Notes under the pieces: generated by a model
What the model was told of the DNA's origin: nothing
The model's database searches: none
What the model saw: the letters and a program-made list of their open reading frames with translations, nothing else
Source: Halieaceae bacterium
GTDB lineage: Bacteria > Pseudomonadota > Gammaproteobacteria > Pseudomonadales > Halieaceae
Length of the DNA stretch: 5,950 nucleotides
Assembly (NCBI GenBank): GCA_003520285.1
Contig: DOVB01000186.1
Location: 1 to 5,950, forward strand
Direction: 5' to 3'
Shown here: positions 1 through 5,334 of the stretch, piece by piece
How positions within the stretch are numbered: position 1 is the stretch's first letter
Layout of the letters: the number at the start of each line of letters is the position of its first letter
Position numbers and translations under genes: made by a program

Positions 1-117
1 TTCTCGACGCAGGACCATGCTGCGGCAGCTATCGCTGCCAACGGCACGCCGGTCTTCGCCTACAAGGGCGAAACGCTGGAAGAATACTGGGACTACACAG
101 ACCGCATGTGTAGTTAA
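1..117 (+). pseudogene. ahcY: Truncated S-adenosylhomocysteine hydrolase (ahcY remnant)
   Basis: Frame 1 is open from the window edge to TAA at 115-117. It encodes [20 protein letters not shown], then a [15 protein letters not shown] stretch, then MCS and the stop. The [11 protein letters not shown] and KGET.EEYW segments are hallmarks of adenosylhomocysteinase, which cleaves S-adenosylhomocysteine to adenosine and homocysteine in the activated methyl cycle. In the complete enzyme (about 430-470 residues) this segment lies near residues 80-120, before the catalytic and NAD-binding parts. The stop therefore removes roughly three quarters of the protein. The two other frames downstream do not continue the family sequence and contain early stops, so this looks like a deletion or junction rather than a simple frameshift. 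The fragment is G+C rich (66 of the first 110 bases) compared with the following block. The 5' part lies outside the window. The family call is very firm; the non-functional status is inferred. Confidence 0.85.
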
Positions 118-217
118 TCGCTGAGTTGATGCCGATTACTTAACCAATTTTTTGCTGCGCTAGCTTGTAAAAGGTTAATACAGCGTAGGCTAGATAAATA
201 ATAAACGGATGTTAATA

Positions 218-745
218 ATGACCAATCCTAGTAAACAAAATTACAAGTTAACTCAAACGATGCTGCGGATTAAAGATCCATCCACAGCGATTCCTTTTTA
301 CCGCGATGTATTGGGGATGATTTTACTCGATCAATATGACTTCGAAAGTATGGGCTTTTCACTCTATTTTCTGGCCTATGAAGACGCCTTGATTGGCGAG
401 CCCCCGGCACCTGGCCCGGATCGGGTCGCCTGGGTATTCAGTCAGGTTGCGAGCATTGAATTGACCCATAACTGGGGTACGGAATCAGACGAAAGTTTTA
501 CCGGCTATCACTCAGGTAATGGCGAGCTCAAGGGATTCGGGCATATTGGTATCACGGTGCCAGATGTCTACGCCGCTTGTGCGCGTTTTGATGAACTAGG
601 TGTTGACTATGTTAAGCGGCCTGACGACGGTTCAATGAAAGGGTTAGCCTTTATTAAAGACCCCGATGGATATTGGATAGAGGTACTGTCGACGCAGGGT
701 ATTTCAGACATTATCAGCATGAACGCTGCAACTGCTAGAGGCTAG
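218..745 (+). CDS. gloA: Glyoxalase I (lactoylglutathione lyase), long Zn-type
   Basis: Cytosolic lyase that isomerises the hemithioacetal of methylglyoxal and glutathione to S-D-lactoylglutathione. The 175-residue protein is co-linear with human-type GLO1: [41 protein letters not shown] and [17 protein letters not shown]. The four metal ligands are all present, at Gln13, Glu81, His109 and Glu155. Glutathione-contact positions are mostly kept (Arg17, Asn85, the Lys of MKGLAF); the Arg just before GFGH in the human enzyme is a Lys here. Length and the extra loops place it with the long Zn class, not the roughly 135-residue Ni class. I chose ATG 218 because GGA at 207-209 lies 8 bases upstream. 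ATG 209, in frame and three codons earlier, has no ribosome binding site. The gene stands alone between the ahcY remnant and the bicupin, with 126 bases to the next start. Function is confident. Confidence 0.93.
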   Translation: MTNPSKQNYKLTQTMLRIKDPSTAIPFYRDVLGMILLDQYDFESMGFSLYFLAYEDALIGEPPAPGPDRVAWVFSQVASIELTHNWGTESDESFTGYHSGNGELKGFGHIGITVPDVYAACARFDELGVDYVKRPDDGSMKGLAFIKDPDGYWIEVLSTQGISDIISMNAATARG

Positions 746-780
746 GAAATACAGTCTGGAAAGTCGAATCAGATCGTAGA

Positions 781-816
781 GTAGTACTCAGGTACTACCT
801 AAAACTTACTACCCTA
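781..816. repeat. Inverted repeat with a third TACTAC copy upstream of the bicupin gene
   Basis: GTAGTAC at 781-787 and GTACTAC at 792-798 form a perfect 7-bp inverted repeat around TCAG. A further TACTACCCTA at 807-816 repeats TACTACCTA at 793-801. The stem is not followed by a T-run, so it is a poor terminator. Its place ahead of an A+T-rich stretch and the bicupin start would suit an operator, but nothing identifies a regulator. Confidence 0.35.
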
Positions 817-871
817 GTTTACATTTTTAAAATTAAAAATAATCAATCAAATTAAAGCATGCGAGGATTCT
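817..871 (+). promoter_or_regulatory. A+T-rich leader with clear ribosome binding site of the bicupin gene
   Basis: The stretch from about 817 to 858 is almost pure A/T with a TTTACA (818-823) that could serve as a -35 element. I find no good -10 at the right distance, so the promoter part is weak. GAGG at 863-866, five bases before ATG 872, is a good Shine-Dalgarno site and fixes the start. Confidence 0.4.
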
Positions 872-1954
872 ATGAGCCCAGCCACAGAACTGTACAACCC
901 AGACTACAACCCCACAGGTATAGAGGGCGGAGTAGATACCAATTTACTGCCATGGATTGCGCTAGATGAGGTTCCTGGTATGTATTTAAAGCCTATGCGG
1001 GCGAGTGCCGAAACCGGCGCCTATTCAGTGATTGTAAAACTCAATGCTGGGGCAAATATCCCCACAACTGTTTACCTAAGCGGCCTTGATTTAACCGTAT
1101 TATCGGGTCAAATTATCTATAAAGAGGGCACTGAGGAAAGCCACTTAAAGCCGGGAACCTGGGGATATATTTCAGCTAACTCGAAAGTTGCGGAAATGGT
1201 TGCTGTCGAAGACTCAGAATTTCTTGCTAATTTTTATGGAGCTGCTGCTTTTTTAGATAAGCAAGGTTCTATCGCCAGTATTCTCACCAGCCTCGATATT
1301 ATGCGTTTGGCAAAACAGCATGCCATTACACTGGTTCCCAGCACTCTCTCGGAATGCATGCAAGGTCGCGCAGAGGCATTTACAAATGAGCCTGAGCCTT
1401 TGGCTATTAACGGTCAAGATGCGCAACAGCTAGTGGACCCTGCCCTCCAAGGAAGTGACCATTCAGGCGATTACAATCATCCCCACTTTGTTGACACGCG
1501 ACAGGTTCCTTGGCTAGTTAATCCAGATTTACCTGATATCGGTTTGAAAATTTTACGGGTTAGTGAGGACAACGGGATGGTCTCATTGATTGTCCGTCAG
1601 AATGGTGTTGCCTCAGCACATACTCACCTTGGGTCTAGTGATTTTTTGATTCTCAATGGCCGTATTGGCTATCGGGCAGGCCCTCCGGAGGGCTATGGTC
1701 CCGGGGTATGGTTTTTTGAGCCCTCGGGAGCGCGCCACGACGCAACTCAGCGGGTGACTGATGAAGACCTTATCTATACGGCGAATGTCTATGGGCCGCT
1801 TATTTTTGATGAAGGCAAAGGAACACCGGTCTCAGCGGTACTGTCATGGATAGAATACAAAGCATTGGCGGCAGCCTTTGATGTGCCTCTAATTCCAAGC
1901 AATAATCCTAATGATTCAACTCTGCTAGCCTCGGCCATCTTGAAAAGCCACTAG
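872..1954 (+). CDS. Bicupin dioxygenase-like protein, N-terminal cupin degenerate
   Basis: A 360-residue cytosolic protein made of two homologous cupin halves, each starting with a PW...LK..R strand and ending in a VP[L/S]-type tail (about 27-157 and 213-344). Segments LPWIALDEVPGMYLKPMRAS and VPWLVNPDLPDIGLKILRVS align, as do LSGQI and LNGRI. The C-terminal cupin has a plausible metal site: His250, His252, Asp257 (in place of the usual Glu) and His289 in GARHDA. At the matching N-terminal positions the His residues are gone (Thr66, Tyr68 and Val106), and only Asp73 remains, so one active metal site per chain is expected. The pattern recalls the ChrR-like/2,4'-dihydroxyacetophenone dioxygenase and acetylacetone-cleaving cupins, Fe(II) enzymes that cut C-C bonds next to carbonyls. 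The true substrate is unknown, and an isomerase or binding role is possible. GAGG five bases upstream supports the start. It is followed after 77 bases by the Dabb gene, probably on one transcript. Confidence 0.8.
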   Translation: MSPATELYNPDYNPTGIEGGVDTNLLPWIALDEVPGMYLKPMRASAETGAYSVIVKLNAGANIPTTVYLSGLDLTVLSGQIIYKEGTEESHLKPGTWGYISANSKVAEMVAVEDSEFLANFYGAAAFLDKQGSIASILTSLDIMRLAKQHAITLVPSTLSECMQGRAEAFTNEPEPLAINGQDAQQLVDPALQGSDHSGDYNHPHFVDTRQVPWLVNPDLPDIGLKILRVSEDNGMVSLIVRQNGVASAHTHLGSSDFLILNGRIGYRAGPPEGYGPGVWFFEPSGARHDATQRVTDEDLIYTANVYGPLIFDEGKGTPVSAVLSWIEYKALAAAFDVPLIPSNNPNDSTLLASAILKSH

Positions 1955-1962
1955 TATTTTGA

Positions 1963-1992
1963 TCGATGCCGCTGGCGAGTTGGCGGTATCGA
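1963..1992 (+). repeat. 10-bp stem-loop between bicupin and Dabb genes
   Basis: The left arm TCGATGCCGC (1963-1972) can pair with GCGGTATCGA (1983-1992), nine Watson-Crick pairs and one G-U, around a 10-base loop. No T-run follows on either strand, so it is not an intrinsic terminator. It may protect or process the mRNA between the two genes. Confidence 0.45.
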
Positions 1993-2012
1993 CAATTGCT
2001 GTCAGCGAGCAG

Positions 2013-2028
2013 TTACCTTTTGAGGTAA
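2013..2028 (+). promoter_or_regulatory. Hairpin covering the ribosome binding site of the Dabb gene
   Basis: TTACCT (2013-2018) and AGGTAA (2023-2028) are a perfect 6-bp inverted repeat around TTTG. The Shine-Dalgarno GAGG (2022-2025), six bases before ATG 2032, lies mostly in the right arm and would be masked when folded. A competing stem, AATTGCT (1994-2000) with AGCAGTT (2008-2014), overlaps the left arm by two bases. This allows a switch between folds, but such control is an inference from pairing alone. Confidence 0.35.
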
Positions 2029-2031
2029 TCA

Positions 2032-2322
2032 ATGTCCATCCAACATATAGTGTGGCTAAAGAAAAAAGAATCCTGCACGGATCTTCATATGCAAAGCCTT
2101 TTGGCTGAGGTTGCGAAGCTGGCAGATTTAATCCCTAACATAGAGAATATCAGCTGTGGTAGAAACCTAACTGATCGAGCCAATGGCTTTACTCATGGAA
2201 TTATTGTAACCCTGACCTGTCAGGACGCGCTAGCATGCTACATCAATCATCCCGCACATGTGAGTGTAGGCAAAAAACTCAACGAAAATGCCCATATTCT
2301 AGCGATGGATTACGAGACCTAG
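2032..2322 (+). CDS. Dabb (stress-responsive A/B barrel) domain protein
   Basis: A 96-residue single-domain protein without signal peptide. It shows the Dabb pattern: an opening strand with His5 (IQHIVWLK), a helix, GRNL at 43-46, a second strand with FTHGIIV (His55), a helix ending in YINHPAHV (His73, His76), and a last strand LAMDYE. This is the dimeric alpha+beta barrel fold. Most bacterial members have no assigned reaction. A few relatives are enzymes, for example plant olivetolic acid cyclase, which folds a polyketone chain using histidines, so an accessory role on a polycarbonyl compound next to the bicupin is conceivable but unproven. Full length for the family. GAGG at 2022-2025 decides the start and lies in a small hairpin. 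Probably co-transcribed with the bicupin gene. Confidence 0.82.
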   Translation: MSIQHIVWLKKKESCTDLHMQSLLAEVAKLADLIPNIENISCGRNLTDRANGFTHGIIVTLTCQDALACYINHPAHVSVGKKLNENAHILAMDYET

Positions 2323-2342
2323 CCACACTGCAATGCTCTATT

Positions 2343-2377
2343 TGTCAACTTCCAGTCTCTGTTGATACCGTTTTTTC
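2343..2377 (+). terminator. Possible weak intrinsic terminator after the Dabb gene
   Basis: TGTCAAC (2343-2349, preceded by no further pairing) can pair with GTTGATA (2361-2367) through one G-U, around an 11-base loop. CCG and then TTTTTT (2371-2376) follow. The stem is short and A/T-rich and the T-run starts three bases late, so termination would be inefficient. Position at the end of the bicupin-Dabb pair, just before a possible promoter, fits the call. Confidence 0.33.
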
Positions 2378-2390
2378 TGTATCCTGCCCC

Positions 2391-2413
2391 GACCGGTCAG
2401 TGATATTTATAAT
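2391..2413 (+). promoter_or_regulatory. Candidate promoter of the FAD dehydrogenase gene: TATAAT with upstream palindrome
   Basis: A perfect TATAAT lies at 2408-2413, 21 bases before ATG 2435. No convincing -35 hexamer sits 16-18 bases upstream. Instead the perfect 8-bp palindrome GACCGGTC occupies 2391-2398, where an activator could compensate. The resulting leader would be only about 15 bases, and the gene has no evident Shine-Dalgarno site. In A+T-rich DNA a TATAAT match can be chance. Confidence 0.35.
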
Positions 2414-2434
2414 CAATATTTTGGTACCGTCCTT

Positions 2435-3814
2435 ATGAATATTTTGATTGAAAAGCTCTCTGCTATTTTAGACCATTCAACGCTGCTTTTGGGCTCGGAT
2501 ATTAGCGACAAGTATCATGCCGACTGGAGCGGAGCCGACCCCTGTGCACCGCCGGTTTTATTGCGGCCTAAGACAACTGTTCAGCTGTCTCAAATCATGG
2601 CACTGTGCTTTGAGCAGGATCAGCCTGTGGTTATTCAGGGAGGGTTAACCGGACTCGCCGGTGGTGCAACTCCCCTAAACGGTGAAATAGCGATTTCCCT
2701 GGAGAGAATGCAAGGCATTGAAAGCATTGATACTATTGGGATGACAGTTACTGTTCTAGCAGGAACGCCACTGCAGGTTATACAAGAAGCTGCTGGCGAC
2801 CATGAGCTTTCACTACCACTAGATTTGGGCGCTCGAGGAAGCTGCCAAATCGGTGGTAATGTGTCTACTAATGCTGGTGGTACCGAGGTTATTCGCTATG
2901 GTATGACTCGCGCCCTTGTGTTAGGCCTCGAGGTGGTCTTGGCCGATGGTACCGTAGTAAGCGCAATGAATAAATTAATTAAAAATAACTCCGGGTATGA
3001 CCTTAAGCACCTGTTTATTGGCTCAGAGGGAACCCTCGGGATCGTAACACGTGTGGTATTGCAGCTGCAGCCAAAACCGCGAAGCACCCACACCGCCCTC
3101 TGTGCAGTGAACGATTACGAGTCAGTTAGTAAATTATTGGTCGAGTTGAAACGCGGTCTTGGATCTGGACTGACAGGGTTCGAGCTTATGTGGCAGAGCT
3201 ATTACGACAAAGTTCTAGAGGTAAGTCCGGGCTTGTTGAGCCCCTTTGATAGCCAATTTCCATTTTATTTATTGGTTGAATATATCGACAATGATCGAGA
3301 ATTGGGTGCGGATCGCTTTGAATCTGTGCTTTATCGGCAGCTGGAATCGGGTCTTTTAGAGGATGCAGTGGTCGCAAAAGCCTTACAGGATGCTGAGAGA
3401 TTCTGGAAAATACGCGATGGTATCGGAGAATTACTTCAAGTTTTGGGGCCAGTATCCAATCAGGATGTCAGTCTGCCAATTGCCGAGATTGGGGTGTTTG
3501 CCACAGACCTAGAGCAGCGGTTAAAGGCGAAGTATCCTGATATTACCATTTTATTATTTGGTCATATTGGCGATAACAATATGCACGTATGCGCTTATAC
3601 GGGACGCGACGAAGATAAAATAAATATAAGTCATGACATTATGCAATTGATTGGTGACTACTCCGGTGCAATTACGGCAGAGCATGGCGTAGGGGTCTTG
3701 AAACGCGACTATCTGGCGCTCTCTAAAAGCCCTGCTGAAATAGCGCTTATGAAAACGTTAAAAGAAGCTATTGATCCCAAGGCCATTCTTAATCGCGGCC
3801 GAGTATTTGAATAA
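2435..3814 (+). CDS. FAD-linked 2-hydroxyacid dehydrogenase (D-lactate/D-2-hydroxyglutarate type)
   Basis: A 459-residue flavoprotein of the GlcD/DLD/D2HGDH family (COG0277 type), which oxidises a D-2-hydroxyacid to the 2-oxoacid and passes electrons to a carrier. The PCMH-type FAD domain (about 35-215) shows VIQGGLTGLAGGATP at 66-80, PLDLGARGSCQIGGNVSTNA at 128-147 and NNSGYDLKHLFIGSEGTLGI at 184-203. The C-terminal FAD-oxidase domain carries FWKIRD (323-328), FGHIGDNNMH with metal ligands His377 and His384, and AEHGVG with Glu416 and His417. It ends normally with the DPK.ILNRGRVF tail, so it is complete. No signal peptide or membrane segment; expected to be cytosolic or at the inner face of the membrane. 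Substrate cannot be fixed from sequence; neighbouring glyoxalase I makes D-lactate attractive. ATG 2435 has no good ribosome binding site, but no alternative start lies close upstream in frame. Its stop directly abuts the hydrolase remnant. Confidence 0.88.
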   Translation: MNILIEKLSAILDHSTLLLGSDISDKYHADWSGADPCAPPVLLRPKTTVQLSQIMALCFEQDQPVVIQGGLTGLAGGATPLNGEIAISLERMQGIESIDTIGMTVTVLAGTPLQVIQEAAGDHELSLPLDLGARGSCQIGGNVSTNAGGTEVIRYGMTRALVLGLEVVLADGTVVSAMNKLIKNNSGYDLKHLFIGSEGTLGIVTRVVLQLQPKPRSTHTALCAVNDYESVSKLLVELKRGLGSGLTGFELMWQSYYDKVLEVSPGLLSPFDSQFPFYLLVEYIDNDRELGADRFESVLYRQLESGLLEDAVVAKALQDAERFWKIRDGIGELLQVLGPVSNQDVSLPIAEIGVFATDLEQRLKAKYPDITILLFGHIGDNNMHVCAYTGRDEDKINISHDIMQLIGDYSGAITAEHGVGVLKRDYLALSKSPAEIALMKTLKEAIDPKAILNRGRVFE

Positions 3815-4174
3815 TCAATCTCTGATGGTGCCTACTTGCTTATGCTGTCATTGATTGATGCGCCCATCGTGCCAGACCGTGTGCTATTGATTTCGCCTGT
3901 ACTCGGCACAGCGATCGTGCCAACGCAAATGAGCAGTTTTCGTCCGGCCCAAGCAAATCGTCTGAAAGTAGCTATTGCTGAGGGGCGAGTGGTGAAGCCC
4001 TCTTATCTGCGGATCATTACCGGTGAGCACGATCCGATTTGTTGCCCTAACCTAGCACGTTTCGTCGCAAAGCAAATGAACATAGACCAGCTTGATATTA
4101 TTTCCGAGGCTGGGCATAACCTACCGAAAGATACTTTAGATGATATGCTACAAGACTTCTTATCTCGGTCCTGA
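3815..4174 (+). pseudogene. C-terminal half of an alpha/beta hydrolase (5'-truncated)
   Basis: From the base after the FAD gene's TAA, the same frame stays open to TGA 4172-4174 (119 codons). It reads SISDGAYLLMLSL, then PDRVLLISPVLG, LRIITGEHDPICCPN and EAGHNLP. This is the second half of an alpha/beta hydrolase: nucleophile elbow (S-x-S-D-G-A in place of G-x-S-x-G), the acid strand with the catalytic Asp in GEHDP, and the catalytic His in AGHNLP. The N-terminal half, with the oxyanion loop and first core strands (usually over 90 residues), is absent. There is no room for it because the intact FAD gene lies immediately upstream. Possible starts are TTG 3836 or ATG 3842, neither with a Shine-Dalgarno site; from these the product lacks the nucleophile Ser. 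Hence a remnant, not a functional enzyme. The lost enzyme could have been a thioesterase or C-C hydrolase of the block, but this is a guess. Confidence 0.7.
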
Positions 4175-4225
4175 GGGTCAGCGTCACCTCTACCAAACCC
4201 GCTGAATTAACGTCGGCTGTTGTGT

Positions 4226-4254
4226 TTGCGTAACAAGCAACATAAAGTTGCAAT
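4226..4254 (+). promoter_or_regulatory. Weak candidate promoter with inverted repeat before the iron importer
   Basis: TTGCGT (4226-4231) and TGCAAT (4249-4254) are 17 bases apart and match the -35 and -10 consensus in part (three and four of six). Between and over them GCAAC (4237-4241) and GTTGC (4247-4251) form a 5-bp inverted repeat around ATAAA. No Fur box resembling GATAATGATAATCATTATC is visible. The rest of 4175-4320 holds nothing I can name apart from the ribosome binding site at its end. Confidence 0.28.
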
Positions 4255-4320
4255 CCTCATCAGAGCACTGGTACTAATGGTGCGAAAAGGTCATCCTTAG
4301 GCACCCAAAAGGAGAGAGTA

Positions 4321-5334
4321 ATGCGTTTGACTCGATTGATTGTTGCCGGCTTTCTTGGCGCCATCACCATGCCCTCGTTCGCTGCAGAGGTGAATGTCTA
4401 TTCGGCGCGTCAAGACGCACTGATAGCGCCGCTTCTTGAGCAGTTTGAAGAGGCGACCGGTATTGAAGTGAACCTCATTACGGGTAAGGCTGAAGAGCTA
4501 CTGACGCGCATAAAAGCAGAGGGAGCGGCGACGCCCGCAGACCTGTTGATAACTGTAGATGCAGGTAATCTTCATCGTGCAAAAGAGGCTGGCGTTTTGC
4601 GTTCCATTGACAGTACTCTCCTTTATTCTCGAGTACCGAGCCAGTGGATTGATCCCGACAAGCAGTGGATTGGTTTGACTGTTCGCGTGCGGCCCATTTT
4701 TTATGCGAAAGATCGAGTTGATCCCTCTCGCTTGTCGACCTATGAGGCTTTAACCGATGCTCAGTGGAAGGGTCGTGTTTGCATTCGATCCAGCGGCAAC
4801 ATATATAACCAGTCTTTGGTGGCCTCGATGATCGAAGCCAATGGTGAGGCAGCAACAGAAGAGTGGGCGCGCGGTCTGGTCTCAAATTTCGCGCGCAAAC
4901 CGGCCGGTGGGGATACCGACCAACTGCGTGCGGTGGCAGCGGGGCAGTGTGACATTGCAATTGCTAATACGTATTACTTCGGCCGACTGCTGGATTCAAA
5001 CAAGCCAGCGGACCAGAGTGTGACGGAATCAGTCGCGGTATTTTGGCCCAACCAGAACGATCGTGGGAGCCATGTGAATATTTCCGGTGCTGGCTTTGTG
5101 AAGTACTCGAAAAATCAAGCTGAAGCCACGCAGTTACTTGAGTTCATGGTCTCTGATGCGGCGCAAGCCTATTACGCAGAGATCAATCACGAGTATCCTG
5201 TGGTGGAATCCGCTCCGCTATCTCCAACCATTCGAGCATTGGGAACGTATAAAGCGGATTCAATGAACCTGGGTGTGTTGGGTACGAATAACATGCGAGC
5301 GGTAAAAGTCATGGATCGAGCCGGTTGGCAATAG
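4321..5334 (+). CDS. fbpA: Fe(3+) ABC transporter, periplasmic binding protein
   Basis: A 337-residue binding protein of the FbpA/FutA/AfuA family that captures ferric iron in the periplasm and delivers it to the inner-membrane permease. Residues 1-21 form a Sec signal peptide (MRLTRL, a hydrophobic core, then PSFA) with likely cleavage between Ala21 and Ala22. The mature protein opens with EVNVYSARQD (Tyr27). Further iron-site tyrosines are Tyr162 in SSGNIYNQSL and the pair Tyr218-Tyr219 in ANTYYFGRL, the arrangement of FutA-like proteins. Cys154 and Cys210, in VCIRSS and GQCDIAIANTYY, may form the conserved disulfide. The end, GVLGTN and the RAGW tail, is typical and the length normal. GGAG at 4311-4314, six bases before ATG, gives a strong start. 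First gene of an operon with the overlapping permease. The name fbpA is used for the family; futA or afuA would be equally fair. Confidence 0.92.
   Translation: MRLTRLIVAGFLGAITMPSFAAEVNVYSARQDALIAPLLEQFEEATGIEVNLITGKAEELLTRIKAEGAATPADLLITVDAGNLHRAKEAGVLRSIDSTLLYSRVPSQWIDPDKQWIGLTVRVRPIFYAKDRVDPSRLSTYEALTDAQWKGRVCIRSSGNIYNQSLVASMIEANGEAATEEWARGLVSNFARKPAGGDTDQLRAVAAGQCDIAIANTYYFGRLLDSNKPADQSVTESVAVFWPNQNDRGSHVNISGAGFVKYSKNQAEATQLLEFMVSDAAQAYYAEINHEYPVVESAPLSPTIRALGTYKADSMNLGVLGTNNMRAVKVMDRAGWQ

Noticed and set aside
140..178. TTAACC/GGTTAA inverted repeat (140-145 and 173-178) upstream of glyoxalase I
   Set aside because: Six-base arms separated by 27 bases in A+T-rich DNA are expected by chance, and no -35/-10 pair with good spacing supports a promoter there.
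781..798. Hairpin after glyoxalase I considered as an intrinsic terminator
   Set aside because: The 7-bp stem is only about half G+C and no T-run follows; it is kept as an inverted repeat instead.
2235..2438. 67-codon + strand open frame over the end of the Dabb gene and the following gap
   Set aside because: It overlaps the Dabb coding frame, has no recognisable domain, and its composition reads as out-of-frame translation of the Dabb tail.
2896..3093. 65-codon minus-strand open frame (and a similar one at 3186-3377)
   Set aside because: Both lie entirely inside the well-supported FAD dehydrogenase gene and show no family motif.
4175..4320. Fur-type operator ahead of the iron importer
   Set aside because: I looked for a GATAATGATAATCATTATC-like palindrome and found only a 5-bp GCAAC/GTTGC repeat that does not match.
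4478..4960. 160-codon minus-strand open frame inside the iron-binding protein gene
   Set aside because: Although fairly long, it is fully antisense to a protein with clear signal peptide and iron motifs. Its translation is low-complexity and rich in Arg, Pro, His and Ser, as expected of a shadow frame.
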